From Pseudochelatococcus lubricantis (lineage in GTDB: Bacteria; Pseudomonadota; Alphaproteobacteria; Rhizobiales; Beijerinckiaceae), in contig NZ_JAASQI010000001.1 of the NCBI RefSeq assembly GCF_011762225.1, positions 558,001-622,000 on the forward strand: a DNA stretch of 64,000 nt, given 5' to 3'. Below, one piece after another: positions 1-9,212 of the stretch. The first letter of the stretch is position 1. Each line of letters opens with the position of its first letter. Made by a program: the position numbers and the translations under genes. A model generated the notes under the pieces. That model had not been told where the DNA came from. It worked only from the letters and a program-made list of their open reading frames with translations, and made no database searches.

Positions 1-471
1 GACGGCTGTGCCATGCCCGCCCTCGGCCGCGAGGAGACGTGGATCAACCACCGCATTCGCGTTCTCTACGGCGAACTGTTCGATCGCGATCAGGTCCACA
101 CCGTAGAGGCTTGGCGCGACGGACAGCTGGTTGGCGGCCTCTATGGTCTGGAACTCGGCGGCGCATTCTTCGGCGAGAGCATGTTCCACCGCGACCGCGA
201 CGCCTCGAAGGTGGCGCTCGCGCATCTCGTGGCGCGCCTGCGGCTGGGCCGCTTCCGGCTGCTCGATACGCAGTTCGTGACGCCGCATCTCGCCCGCTTC
301 GGCGCCGTCGCCATCGGACGGCGCAACTACATGCAGCGCCTGGCGAAGGCGCTGCCGCTGCACGCGGACTGGTGGGTGTGGCCGCGCGGCGCCGTCGTCA
401 GCGGCGCCGAGGTGCTGGCAGCGCTGGAGCCGTGCGCCGGCAATAGGGCCGCCTCCGGTCAGGGGCAGTGA
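1..471 (+). CDS. aat: Leucyl/phenylalanyl-tRNA--protein transferase, 3' part
   Basis: The gene is cut by the left edge of the window; the frame is open from base 1 and about 156 residues remain. The visible part holds the family's core: ETWIN, then VEAW, the GGLYG and GAFFGESMF segments, and the ASKVAL helix, followed by LLDTQF. Aat transfers Leu or Phe from aminoacyl-tRNA to proteins with N-terminal Arg or Lys, marking them for the N-degron pathway in the cytoplasm. The first Met of the open frame (base 13) lies inside the conserved domain, so it is not the true start. It converges on the DUF2155 gene, 62 bases away; aat next to DUF2155 and NDUFA12 is a familiar alphaproteobacterial arrangement. 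Confidence 0.95.
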   Translation, partial: DGCAMPALGREETWINHRIRVLYGELFDRDQVHTVEAWRDGQLVGGLYGLELGGAFFGESMFHRDRDASKVALAHLVARLRLGRFRLLDTQFVTPHLARFGAVAIGRRNYMQRLAKALPLHADWWVWPRGAVVSGAEVLAALEPCAGNRAASGQGQ

Positions 472-533
472 TGCAGCCAGAAGCGGGCGGGCGCGGTGCG
501 GAATGCCCGCACGGCCTCGCAGCCCGCAGGGCC

Positions 534-1166
534 CTACTGCCTGATGGGCGCGAACAGCGGATCTGCGGGAATCATTTCTTCGCCGGGAGGAGCTTCCTCT
601 TCCGGAGGGGGCGGAGCGTCCACCAGTGCATCCGCATCGCCGCCCAGCAGGCGACGGGGAGGCGGCGGCGGCGGTGCGTTGGGGTCGATCCCGGCGCCAT
701 CGGCTTCCGGCGGCGTTGCTTCCGGCGCGCCGGCGGCCGTCCCGTTGCCGTTGGTACCACCGCGGCAGTCCGTCAGCCAGATGTCGTAGACCGGGTGTTC
801 AATGCCGTGCAGGCCGGGGCTCGATGCGAAGACCCAGCCCGTGAACAGGCGCTCGACCTTGCCGCCCGCGCCCACTTCGTCGACTTCCAGAAAAGCGTTC
901 GTGTTGGGCGCTTCCGTCGGCGGGCGCGTGTTGCAGATGCGCGGCGTCAGCTGCAACGAACCGAATTGAACCGTTTCGTTGATGCCGACCTCGAAAGCCA
1001 CGATACGGCCGGTGATCTTGTCGAGGCCATTAAAGACGGCGACCGGATTGGGAATCGCGTCGGCGTGCGCGGCTGGCGGCGCGAACGACGCCAGCGCTGC
1101 CACGAATGCCGGCACGACACCCCGCGCGCCGCGCCGGAACCCTGACCACTTCCTGACGATGGGCAT
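534..1166 (-). CDS. DUF2155 domain-containing exported protein
   Basis: A 210-residue protein. I chose the Met at 1166 (MPIVRKWSG) because a basic N-region and a hydrophobic stretch ending in AHADA follow it, a typical signal peptide; the open frame upstream overlaps the NDUFA12 gene and is unlikely to be translated. The mature N-terminal half (about residues 40-130) matches the DUF2155 pattern: AVFNGLDKITGRI, then FGSLQL, then the CNTRP and VFLEVDE-like stretch, and a segment ending WVFASSPGL..HPVYDIWLTDC. The last 70 residues are low-complexity, proline and acid rich (six prolines in a row). The function is unknown; it is found beside complex I assembly or accessory genes. It lies 14 bases downstream of the NDUFA12 gene on the same strand, so the two are probably co-transcribed. 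Confidence 0.85.
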   Translation of the reverse strand: MPIVRKWSGFRRGARGVVPAFVAALASFAPPAAHADAIPNPVAVFNGLDKITGRIVAFEVGINETVQFGSLQLTPRICNTRPPTEAPNTNAFLEVDEVGAGGKVERLFTGWVFASSPGLHGIEHPVYDIWLTDCRGGTNGNGTAAGAPEATPPEADGAGIDPNAPPPPPPRRLLGGDADALVDAPPPPEEEAPPGEEMIPADPLFAPIRQ

Positions 1167-1180
1167 CAACGGCTTCCCGC

Positions 1181-1591
1181 TCAATTCCCGGGAACCCACG
1201 CCTCGTAGTCGCCTGTTGCGGGCGGGCGGTGTCCGGTCGACAGCGTCGAGCCCCTCGGGCGCCAGGCATCGGGCGTGCCGGTCAGATTGGGCTGATGGGG
1301 GAGTTCCCATTCTTTCGGCACGTATTCTTCCTTGCTGGGCGGCACGTCCACCGTGTGGTGAAGCCAGCCGTTCCAGCCGGGCGGAACGTTCGACGCCTCG
1401 GCGTAGCCGTTGTAGATCACCCAGCGGCGCTCGATGCCCAACGCCGGGTCCTTCTTGCCGTTGCGCGTGCGGTAATAACGGTTGCCGAACTGGTCCTCAC
1501 CGACCAGCTCGCCGTAAAGGCGCGTCGTGCGCAGGGTACCGAAGGTGGGGCCGTTCCACCAGGTGAAGACGCGCAGCAGGAAATCTTTCAT
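1181..1591 (-). CDS. NADH:ubiquinone oxidoreductase accessory subunit NDUFA12 (B17.2)
   Basis: A 136-residue protein with the whole NDUFA12 signature: FTWWNGPTFGT near the N-terminus, GRYGELVGEDQFGNRYY-like sequence, then RRWVIYNGYAEAS, VPPGWNGWLHH and PYVP.EW..PHQPN.TGT. It is a supernumerary subunit on the matrix/cytoplasmic arm of complex I, found in alphaproteobacteria and mitochondria but not in most other bacteria. The start at 1591 gives the usual length. It precedes the DUF2155 gene in what looks like a two-gene unit. No complex I core genes are in the window. Confidence 0.95.
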   Translation of the reverse strand: MKDFLLRVFTWWNGPTFGTLRTTRLYGELVGEDQFGNRYYRTRNGKKDPALGIERRWVIYNGYAEASNVPPGWNGWLHHTVDVPPSKEEYVPKEWELPHQPNLTGTPDAWRPRGSTLSTGHRPPATGDYEAWVPGN

Positions 1592-1948
1592 GAACTGGTC
1601 CCGGTTACCGCATACTGCAGCCGATCAGGCGCCGGCGGGCGACGCCAGAAGCAGATGAAATCCGTCCGCATCCTTATGACGCTTCCCCCGCGCGATGTCC
1701 AGATCGCCGCCGGAATTTCGGCGGAACCGGACCCCGCGGGGGAGGGGGTGCCCGGGCGGTTCAGCTGTCCGCGCAAGCGCCGGACCGCCTCCATTCCCGA
1801 ACGATTCTGGAGTTTTCCGCATTTCGATTGAAGCAGAAAGCCGAAAAGCTCCTGAGGCAGCGCGGTGCTTGAGCATTTGAAAAGCGAATCTTTTCCGCCA
1901 GAGGCAAACGTTGGAGTACTTCTGTTAAAAACAGAAGTACTCCAACGT
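1592..1948. other. Intergenic stretch with inverted repeats
   Basis: About 357 bases between the NDUFA12 start and the GPR-like stop hold no convincing gene. They should carry the promoter of the NDUFA12-DUF2155 unit. A small dyad (gaaaag-cgaat-cttttc, 1879-1895) sits beside the sequence cggtgcttgagca (from about 1863), which recurs at about 9070 upstream of the ferredoxin gene. The 21-bp inverted repeat at 1906-1950 is listed separately. Confidence 0.6.
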
Positions 1949-1950
1949 TT
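1906..1950. terminator. Perfect 21-bp inverted repeat at the end of the GPR-like gene
   Basis: Arms 1906-1926 and 1930-1950 are exact reverse complements, separated by three bases. The right arm covers the first two window positions of the GPR-like stop codon (1949-1951), so the hairpin forms at the very end of the mRNA. There is no run of T after it on the minus strand, so it is not a textbook intrinsic terminator; a transcript-end stabiliser or a palindromic repeat insertion is equally possible. Confidence 0.6.
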
Positions 1951-4900
1951 AGTCGAAGCGCCCCGTCGCGTGCGAAAGCATCGTGTAGACCTTGCCGGTC
2001 TCCGACGTGAGATAGGTGCGCGTCAGCACCTGATCCTGATCCTTGCGCGCTACTTCCGCCAGCAGGTGTTCGAACTCGCCGATGTAGCGGTCCACCGTGT
2101 CCCGGAATTCGGACTCCTGCCGGTACTTGCGGCCGATTTCGTCGAAGACCTGCTGGCCCTGCAGCGTGTAGAGCCGGCGGGTGAACACGTTGCGCTCTCC
2201 GCCGCGGTAGCGCTCCCACAGCTCCACGGCCGCATCGTGATCGATCATGCGGGCGATGTCGCCGGAGATGGCGTCGAGCACCGCGAGCGTGTTGCGCTGG
2301 CTGCGGCCCTCCCGGCCGGTCGCGACGGGCTCATTGTCGTCGGAGGCACGCACCAGCAGGTCCTTCAGCCAGCTGCCGGTGCTCGCGACGGGCGTTCCGG
2401 CGACGGGCGTGTGCACGACGGTCTCGGCCACCGGTTCCGCCGTGGCGGGCTGCGGCGCCGGAGCCGGCCAGCGGGCGGGCGCCGCGATCAGCGTTGCGGC
2501 GCGGATGGCCGCCAGCGCGTCCTGGCTGGAGGCAGTGGCAACCGCGCCGCCGGCTGGCTCGGCCGGGGTGACGGCCTGTCCAATTGCCTCGCGAGGCGCT
2601 GCCACCGCGCGGGAGAGCTGGCTGGCGTTGCCGGCCTGCGTGACGATATCCGTCAATTCGTTCAGCGCCCTGATCTGGTCCGTGACCACCTTGCGCATGG
2701 CGGCGGTGCTTTCCTGCGTCTCGCGGGGCAGTGCCTCCAGACCGGCGTGCAGCACGGCGCGGGTGTCGGCGAGTTCGCGCTGGATGACGCTGGTGGTGGC
2801 CTGCATGCTGTGCGCCACCTCGTGGAAGTTCTCCGTGGCGCGGTCAAGATCGGCGCGCAGCGCCGCGATGACCGCCTCGTAGGACTGGCGCAGGGCCGTG
2901 ACCGTGCGCTCGCGCTGGTCGGTGGCCAGCGCATCGAGCTGGGCCAGCTGCGCGGCGACATGGGCGCTCGTCGCCTCGCTGCTCCCGGACAGGGTCGCGC
3001 CGATGCGCTGCGCCTTTTCCTCGACCGCGTCCAGCGATTGCGTCAGCGCCGTGTCGAAGTTGCGGGTGATCGCCGCAAGCTCGTCCGTGCGGGCGTTGAC
3101 CGAGGCAACGACCGCCTCCAGCGCGGTGCGGCGGCTCTCCACGGCGTCGCCGAGCTTGCCCTCGACGGCGGCGAGCGCCTTCGCCGCGCCTGCCAGCGCC
3201 GTGACATGCTCATGCGTGATCCGCGATACGTCGGCGCCCTGCTCCGCGAGGTTGCTGGCGACGGACGCCGTTTCCGCGATGGTGCGCGTGGCGACGGCCT
3301 GCAGCGCTTCCACCTGCTCGCGCACGCCGTAGGTCGCCCGTTCGCTTTCCTGCGACAGCGCCTGCACCACGTCCCGCAGCGATGCAACGCGCTCGGAAAG
3401 GCCGCTCTCGACCTCGGACAGGTTGCTGCCCGCCGTGCTCGCCAGCCGCTCCAGCGCCGTGTTGGCCTCCGAAATGCGGTGGATGACGTCCGACAGCTCG
3501 CCGCGGATGCGCTCGTTGGCGCCCACCAGCGCATCGATGGAGCGGGCGGTGCCTTCGTCGATGGCCTTCTGCAGCGTCTCGCTGGAGCGGATGAACAGGT
3601 CGGCCATGCCCTCGCTGCGTTCGCGCAGCGCGTCCACCATGGAGCCGCCGCGTGCCTCTATGGTGCGCACCACGGCCTCGCCGACGGACGCCATCTCGGT
3701 TGCGATCGCGTCGCCGCGCTCGCTCAGCGCCGAGACGAGATCGGCACTGCGGCCGTCGAACAGGGCGGTGAGTTCCTGTGTGCGGTTGCCGAGCGTCGCG
3801 TCGATAGCCTGCGCGCGCTGTGCGAGGCTTTCGTCGAGCGCGTTGCCGCGGTCGGTCAGGCGCGTGCCCAGCGTCTCCAGCCGGCCGACGATCCGCTGCT
3901 CGAACTGCGATACGCCGGTATCGAGCGTGTCGGCAATCGTGCGCGTGCGCTCGCCGAGGGTCGTGTCCACGAACGAGACCTGTTCGGCGATGCGCTGCGC
4001 GACGGCCTCGCCGCTCTCGGACACGGCGGTGCCGATGGCGGCCACCTTCGTCTCCAGCGCCTCGGCAGCGGCGCGCCCGCCGTCGGCGAGCGTGCGCGCC
4101 AGCTCGGTCGTGCGGCTGACGAGCGCCTCGTTGAGGGCGGCGGCGCGGGCGTCGATGCGCGTGTCGATGCCGTCGATGAGGGTTTCGAGCGCCTCGCTGA
4201 CCTGCGCGGTGCGCGCCCGCGTCCGCTCCTCGAATGTCGTGATCCGTTCCTCGATGAGGCCGGCGGACTGGCGCGCGCTCGCGCCGATCTGCTCCGCTGC
4301 ATCGCGCGCAGGGCCGGTGAGGCGTTTCTCGACGTCGTCGAGTCCGTTTTCGACGATGGTGGCCAGCGCCTGCGTGTCGCGCTCGATGCGCTGCGCCACC
4401 TCGCCGCCGCGCCGCACGACGGTGTCTTCCAGCGCCGCGAGCCGCTCGCCGAGCAGGTTGTCGAGATGCTGGCCGCGCGTGTCGACGATCTCGCGCAGCG
4501 CCGCAAGACGCGCCATCAGCGAGGAGTCGAGTTCCTGCCCGCGCGTGGCGATCGCCGTCTGGAAGGCGTCGAGGCGCGAGGCGATGCCGGCCTCGAAGGA
4601 CTGGCTGTGCATCTCGATGCTGCTGCGGAAGCCCTCGATGCGCGCGCCGAGTGCCGTGTCGAGCGTCGCTCCCGTGCGGGAGACGAGCGTGTTGAAATGG
4701 TCGAGGCGGTTGGCGAGCGTGCCCTCGACTTCCTTGCCAAAGGCGGACACGCCGTCCTGGAATGCCGCGATGCGCTCGCCGAGCTGCGCATCCAGCGTCG
4801 CGCCGCGCTCGACGATGGTTTCCTGGAACTCGCCCAGCCGGGCGGACAGGACGGTGTTGAGTTCCGCACCGTGCCGGGCGATGCTTTCACCGAAGGTGGA

Positions 4901-7900
4901 AAGCTGGCCGCTGATGGTCTCGTCCAGCGCGCGGCTGCGCCGGTCGAAGACGTGGCGGAAGGTTTCGAGGTGGTTCGTCAGCAGGCCGCTGATCGCCGTC
5001 TGCTGTTCCGAAACCGTCTTGCCGACGTGCTCCAGATGGCCTTCCACCTTGCTGCTGCTGGCGGCGAACGCCTCGCTGATCGCGGCCGCGCCTGCCTCGA
5101 CCGCCGTCTGCAGCGTCTCGACGCGCGTGTCGATGCCCGCCTCCAGCGACGACCGGCCGGCGTCTATGACGGACTTGAAGCTGCCCAGCCGCGACAGCAG
5201 CGCCGCGTCGATCTGGCTGCCGCCCTTGTTGATTGCCTCGTGGAACTGGGCGAGCCGTGCTGCCAGTTGCTCGTCGGTCTTGCGCCCGTAGTCGTCGAAG
5301 GTGGTGCGGAAGCTGTCGAAACGGGTGGAAAGCGTCGCGTCGAGCGCCGAACCGCCATTGTCGACGATGTCCTTCAGGCTGTCGAAGCGCGCCGAGAGCA
5401 CGCCGTCGAGCGTCGTCGAACCCTCGTCAATGGCCTTGCGCAGCGCGGCGAGGCGGCCGGTGAAGGCGGCATCGAGCGTCTGCGCGCCGCCGTCGAGCGT
5501 CTCGCGCAGGTTGCCGAGCCGTTCGGCCAGTTTGCCGTCGAGCGCTTGCCCGCGGGTTTCCACGGTTTCCTCGAAGCCGGCGAGGCGCTTGCCGAGCGTA
5601 TCCTCGATTCTGGCCGCGCCGCTCTCGATGCTGCCGTCGACAGCGCTGACGAGCTTGGCCACGGTGCCATCGACGGAGGTTGCGAGGCCGCCGACGAGCT
5701 TCTCCAGCGTGGCGCCGCCCTGGTCGAGGGCCGTGCGCAGTTCGCCGAGGCGTCCCGCGAGCCTGTCGTCGAGGGCCTGCCCGCGTGTCGTGATGGTCTC
5801 CTCGAAGCCGGCGAGGCGCTTGCCGAGCGTGCCCTCGATTCTGGCGGCACCGCTCTCGACGCTGTCGTCGACCGCGTTGACAAGCTTGGCCACGGTACCG
5901 TCGACGGAGGTTGCGAGGCCGCCGACGAGCTTCTCCAGCGTGGCGCCGCCCTGGTCGAGGGTCGTGCGCAGTTCGCCGAGACGCCCCGCGAGCTTCTCGT
6001 CCACGGCTTGCCCCTGCGTCGCGATCGCCTCTCCGAACCCGGACAGGCGCGTCTCGATGATGTTCTCGATCCTGTTCGCGCCAGCGCTGACGGAGCCGTC
6101 GACCGACGAAAGCAGGTTCGCGAACGAGGTCTCGAATGCGCCGGTGCCGCGGTCGAGCGTCTGGCGCAATGCCGCGACGTGGCCGCCGAGCTGCCCGTCG
6201 ATATCCCGCCCGCGCGTCTCCAGCACCTCGCCGATGCCGGTGAGGCGGTTCGTCAGCAGCGTGTCGAGTTCCTTCTTGCCTGCATCGAATGCGGTTTCAA
6301 AGCGATCGCGTGCGGCGTCGAAGCCGCCGAGCGTCGATTTCAGGTTGCCGAGAGCGTCATCCAGACCGCTGCGCGTGCTCGTGAGAGTGCCGAGCGTTTC
6401 GCCGAGCCCGGTGAGCGTGGTGTTGAGATCGCCGACGAAGCGGGAGAAGCCCTGCAGGCGGGCGTCGAAGAGCTGGTCGACAGCGCGGGCGCTGTGGCCG
6501 ATGACGGAACGCAGTCCGTCGAGCTGGCTTGTGAAGGCGGTTTCCAGCGTCTTGCCGCCGGTCTCCAGCGCATCCCGCAGGGTCTGCGTGCGTTGGCCGA
6601 TGGTCTTGTCGAGGTCTTGCGTGCGCTCGCCGATGACGCCCTGGAACGCATCGAGATGCTGCGCCAACGTCCGGTCGAGCCGTTCGCCGCCGGAGGAGAC
6701 GGTGGCCTCGAAGGCGACGAGACGCGCGCCGAGCGCCTCGTCGACCGCCTGGCCGCGGACGTCGATGGTGCGTGCCGCGTCCTCGGCGCTGGAGGCGAGC
6801 GATTCGTTGACGCGCACGCCCTGCGTGGCGATGGCGAGGACGACGTCCCGGCCCACGGAGGTGAGGGTGGCGTGGGTGGCCTCGACACGTTCGCGCATCG
6901 TGTTGTCGAGCGTTTCCGCCTGCTCACGGAATGCCGTCAGCATCTGCCCGGTGCCGTCGGCGAACTGCGCGCGCGCGGTCTCGGTCTGCTCGGCGATCGC
7001 CTTCGACAGCCGTTCGCCCGTCTGCGCGAGGCCCGTTTCCAGCGCCTTGCCGTCGTCGACGATGACCTTGCGGATGACATCGCCCGTGCGCGTCAGGCGC
7101 TCGGCCAGCCCGGTGCCGTTCACATCGATAGCCTCGGCGATTTCATGGCCTGTCTGCGCGATGCGCTGGCTCACTTCCGCGCCGTGCAGGCTGAGGGACA
7201 CGGCAAGCGAATCGCCAGTCGATTTCAGCGTCTTGTTCACCTCGCCCGCGCGTGCGGCGATGGAATCCGCCACCGTGGTGCCGGCTTCGGCAAAGGCCTG
7301 CGCGGCCTTCTCGGTGCTTTCGCCGAGCACTCCGGCAAGGTGCTTGCCCGTGCGCGTCAGCCCTTCGCCGATTTCCCGCGCCTTGTCGTCGAGGGCCTGC
7401 GTGAGATCGCCGCTCGCGCTCGAGAGCCGCTCGTTGACGTTTTTACTGACGCCCGTGAGTTTGTCGAGGAGCTGGGTGCCGTGCGCCTCGATATCCTGAA
7501 CGACCCGGTCGCCCGCCTGGGTTAGCGACTGCGAGAGCTGCTCGCCCCGCGCGGCGATGGATTCCGCGATGCGCGTGCCGACGATGGACAGCGACACGGT
7601 CAGCGCGTTGCTGCGCGATTCGAGGTCCTTCACCAGCGCGCCTTGCGAACTGGTGATCGCCGCCTGTGCCCGGTCCGCGCTGCCGACGATGGCGTCGCGC
7701 TGGGCGACGAGTTCGTCGATCAGGCCCCTGATGCGCACCTCGTTATCGGAATAAGAACGCTCCAGCGTGGCGATCTCGGTGCGCACCAGCGTGTCCAGTT
7801 CGCCCGCGCGCGCGAGTGCCCTCTCGACGCCGTCACCCATCGCCACCATCTCGCGCCGGACGGCCTGCGAGAGGCTCGCCACCGAATCCGAGGCGAGCGT

Positions 7901-8776
7901 CTCCGGCTGCGCCAGCCGCACGGCCACGCCCGTCATGGCGCGCGCCACGTGGCGAATCTCCTGCGTGCGCGCATGCAGCGCCGCGAGCACGAAGGCGAAG
8001 ATGACCGGGCCCGCGACAGCCGCCGCATAGAGCGCCCACGATTGCGGATCGAGCGACGCAACGGCGGCCGAAAGGCCCGTGCCGGATACATCGCGCTGCA
8101 CATAGAAGAAGCTCGCGACGATGCACGCCCAGATGACGGACAGCGCGGCGGCGATCCAGTACGGCCCGGCGGAGGGCTTGCGCTGCAGCAGCTGGAGGAG
8201 GGCGCCGACGGCCTCCTTGTCATCGTTCGCCACGCGCGCGGTATCGGGGGCGACGATGACGCCCCTCTGCGGGTCGCGCACGAAGGCGCTGCTTTCCGCG
8301 ACGTGGCTTTCCCGGCCCTCGGGCTCGCCGGCCTCGCGCGGCGCGTTGCCGCGCGCTTCGGCGGAGGGAGCGGGGCGGGCGTGCTGGCCGTCCGTGCGCG
8401 GCAGCACTGCATCGGCGCGCGGCAGGCTGGCCTTCGCGGCTGAAGCGGCGCCATCGCCGGCGGCCGCGTTGCCGCTTGTGGAGGTCTGCCCCTGCGGCGG
8501 CGCGGACGCGGCCCGGGGCTGGGCAGCGCCGGTTGCCGGCTGCGCGGGAGCCCGGGCGGCAGCCTCCTGAGCGGGGGCGGCGGGTGCTGGCGGCGCGGCT
8601 TTCTCGGCGGGAGCCGGCTTTTCCGGCGCGGCAGCCTTGCTGTCGGCAACGCCGGATTTTTCCGCGGAGACGGGTTTTTCCCCGGCGCTCTTGGGCGGCG
8701 ACTTCAGGTTAAGCGCTTCCTCAATGGCGGAAAGGGCTTCCGCCGTTGCATCGATACGCTTGCTTGTCTGAACCAT
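1949..8776 (-). CDS. Giant polarity protein, GPR/RgsE-like (growth pole ring family)
   Basis: A 2275-residue protein. I chose the start at 8776 (MVQTSKRIDATAEAL) because a GGGGCGGCAAG ribosome site precedes it; the frame is open 51 codons further up but without family-like sequence. Order of parts: a short conserved N-terminal helix, a low-complexity Ala/Pro/Glu linker (about 25-190), two membrane segments (about 205-225 and 247-268), then roughly 1950 residues of almost unbroken amphipathic helix made of short apolipoprotein-like repeats of the type LxxRLxxFxxxVxxRGxxLD, and a conserved globular C-terminus (from about 2180). This is the layout of GPR of Agrobacterium and RgsE of Sinorhizobium, which organise the growing pole in Hyphomicrobiales. 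The repeats include a nearly perfect 77-residue tandem duplication. It is monocistronic by position. The family assignment rests on architecture and lineage, not on an alignment. Confidence 0.8.
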   Translation of the reverse strand: MVQTSKRIDATAEALSAIEEALNLKSPPKSAGEKPVSAEKSGVADSKAAAPEKPAPAEKAAPPAPAAPAQEAAARAPAQPATGAAQPRAASAPPQGQTSTSGNAAAGDGAASAAKASLPRADAVLPRTDGQHARPAPSAEARGNAPREAGEPEGRESHVAESSAFVRDPQRGVIVAPDTARVANDDKEAVGALLQLLQRKPSAGPYWIAAALSVIWACIVASFFYVQRDVSGTGLSAAVASLDPQSWALYAAAVAGPVIFAFVLAALHARTQEIRHVARAMTGVAVRLAQPETLASDSVASLSQAVRREMVAMGDGVERALARAGELDTLVRTEIATLERSYSDNEVRIRGLIDELVAQRDAIVGSADRAQAAITSSQGALVKDLESRSNALTVSLSIVGTRIAESIAARGEQLSQSLTQAGDRVVQDIEAHGTQLLDKLTGVSKNVNERLSSASGDLTQALDDKAREIGEGLTRTGKHLAGVLGESTEKAAQAFAEAGTTVADSIAARAGEVNKTLKSTGDSLAVSLSLHGAEVSQRIAQTGHEIAEAIDVNGTGLAERLTRTGDVIRKVIVDDGKALETGLAQTGERLSKAIAEQTETARAQFADGTGQMLTAFREQAETLDNTMRERVEATHATLTSVGRDVVLAIATQGVRVNESLASSAEDAARTIDVRGQAVDEALGARLVAFEATVSSGGERLDRTLAQHLDAFQGVIGERTQDLDKTIGQRTQTLRDALETGGKTLETAFTSQLDGLRSVIGHSARAVDQLFDARLQGFSRFVGDLNTTLTGLGETLGTLTSTRSGLDDALGNLKSTLGGFDAARDRFETAFDAGKKELDTLLTNRLTGIGEVLETRGRDIDGQLGGHVAALRQTLDRGTGAFETSFANLLSSVDGSVSAGANRIENIIETRLSGFGEAIATQGQAVDEKLAGRLGELRTTLDQGGATLEKLVGGLATSVDGTVAKLVNAVDDSVESGAARIEGTLGKRLAGFEETITTRGQALDDRLAGRLGELRTALDQGGATLEKLVGGLATSVDGTVAKLVSAVDGSIESGAARIEDTLGKRLAGFEETVETRGQALDGKLAERLGNLRETLDGGAQTLDAAFTGRLAALRKAIDEGSTTLDGVLSARFDSLKDIVDNGGSALDATLSTRFDSFRTTFDDYGRKTDEQLAARLAQFHEAINKGGSQIDAALLSRLGSFKSVIDAGRSSLEAGIDTRVETLQTAVEAGAAAISEAFAASSSKVEGHLEHVGKTVSEQQTAISGLLTNHLETFRHVFDRRSRALDETISGQLSTFGESIARHGAELNTVLSARLGEFQETIVERGATLDAQLGERIAAFQDGVSAFGKEVEGTLANRLDHFNTLVSRTGATLDTALGARIEGFRSSIEMHSQSFEAGIASRLDAFQTAIATRGQELDSSLMARLAALREIVDTRGQHLDNLLGERLAALEDTVVRRGGEVAQRIERDTQALATIVENGLDDVEKRLTGPARDAAEQIGASARQSAGLIEERITTFEERTRARTAQVSEALETLIDGIDTRIDARAAALNEALVSRTTELARTLADGGRAAAEALETKVAAIGTAVSESGEAVAQRIAEQVSFVDTTLGERTRTIADTLDTGVSQFEQRIVGRLETLGTRLTDRGNALDESLAQRAQAIDATLGNRTQELTALFDGRSADLVSALSERGDAIATEMASVGEAVVRTIEARGGSMVDALRERSEGMADLFIRSSETLQKAIDEGTARSIDALVGANERIRGELSDVIHRISEANTALERLASTAGSNLSEVESGLSERVASLRDVVQALSQESERATYGVREQVEALQAVATRTIAETASVASNLAEQGADVSRITHEHVTALAGAAKALAAVEGKLGDAVESRRTALEAVVASVNARTDELAAITRNFDTALTQSLDAVEEKAQRIGATLSGSSEATSAHVAAQLAQLDALATDQRERTVTALRQSYEAVIAALRADLDRATENFHEVAHSMQATTSVIQRELADTRAVLHAGLEALPRETQESTAAMRKVVTDQIRALNELTDIVTQAGNASQLSRAVAAPREAIGQAVTPAEPAGGAVATASSQDALAAIRAATLIAAPARWPAPAPQPATAEPVAETVVHTPVAGTPVASTGSWLKDLLVRASDDNEPVATGREGRSQRNTLAVLDAISGDIARMIDHDAAVELWERYRGGERNVFTRRLYTLQGQQVFDEIGRKYRQESEFRDTVDRYIGEFEHLLAEVARKDQDQVLTRTYLTSETGKVYTMLSHATGRFD
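5546..6007 (-). repeat. 231-bp tandem duplication inside the GPR-like gene
   Basis: Two adjacent copies of about 231 bp (77 codons), roughly 5546-5776 and 5777-6007, run in register: for example the block tgcgaggccgccgacgagct begins at 5681 and again at 5912. The encoded copies share LGELRT.LDQGGATLEKLVGG and the following SVDGTVAKLV nearly identically. The high nucleotide identity, in contrast to the diverged neighbouring repeats, suggests a recent duplication or gene conversion. Confidence 0.85.
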
Positions 8777-9212
8777 CTTGCCGCCCCATTCGTGCGATTG
8801 AAGCACAACTATGCCAAGGCCCCGAGGGAGTTGGCCCATCTGAAAACACTCTAACGCTGCGCTCACCCTAAACTTTGCATCGCCGGATGAAAACCCGCTC
8901 CGACGCCTTTGCCGGACATCGTTAATCAAATATTAAGCTTATGGTAAACGCCGCGGTAGGGATTGAACGATGCCTTTGCCTGTCAATACGCTGCATAACG
9001 CTGCGCGGCGACAAGGGCACGCCATACCGCCCCTCGATGGGCCTGGCTCACCGAGGGGCGGTCAAGCCCGTACGGTGCTTGAGCAAAACTCACGCGCGAG
9101 CGGTCGAAGACCGGGAGCGAGGGTATAAACGCCTTCCGCCGGCAGTGTTGTGAGCCGGTGTTGCAGAAAAGCCGCGATCCGGATGCCGTGTGCAGAACAG
9201 TCAGGAAGTTTT
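8777..9212. other. Intergenic region between GPR-like gene and ferredoxin
   Basis: About 436 bases with divergent genes on both sides, so two promoters are expected here. It contains a strong hairpin (9026-9062, listed separately), a second copy of cggtgcttgagca (about 9074-9086) and a small dyad cggtc-gaa-gaccg just after it. A 70-codon open frame from 8941 has no ribosome site and no recognisable sequence; I do not call it. Confidence 0.55.
9026..9062. repeat. 11-bp stem hairpin upstream of ferredoxin
   Basis: accgcccctcg (9026-9036) and cgaggggcggt (9052-9062) are perfect reverse complements around a 15-base loop. It is about 150 bases upstream of the ferredoxin start and is not followed by a T-run. 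It may be a palindromic intergenic repeat or part of a leader. Confidence 0.55.

Noticed and set aside
1865-7525. A very long open frame on the plus strand inside the GPR-like gene (over 1800 codons)
   Set aside because: It is antisense to a gene with clear protein features; GC-rich codon bias makes its opposite frame stop-free. Its translation is Arg/Ala/Val-rich without known domains, and it lacks a ribosome site.
8941-9153. A 70-codon open frame upstream of ferredoxin
   Set aside because: No ribosome site, no recognisable sequence, and it contains the hairpin and repeat elements of the spacer.
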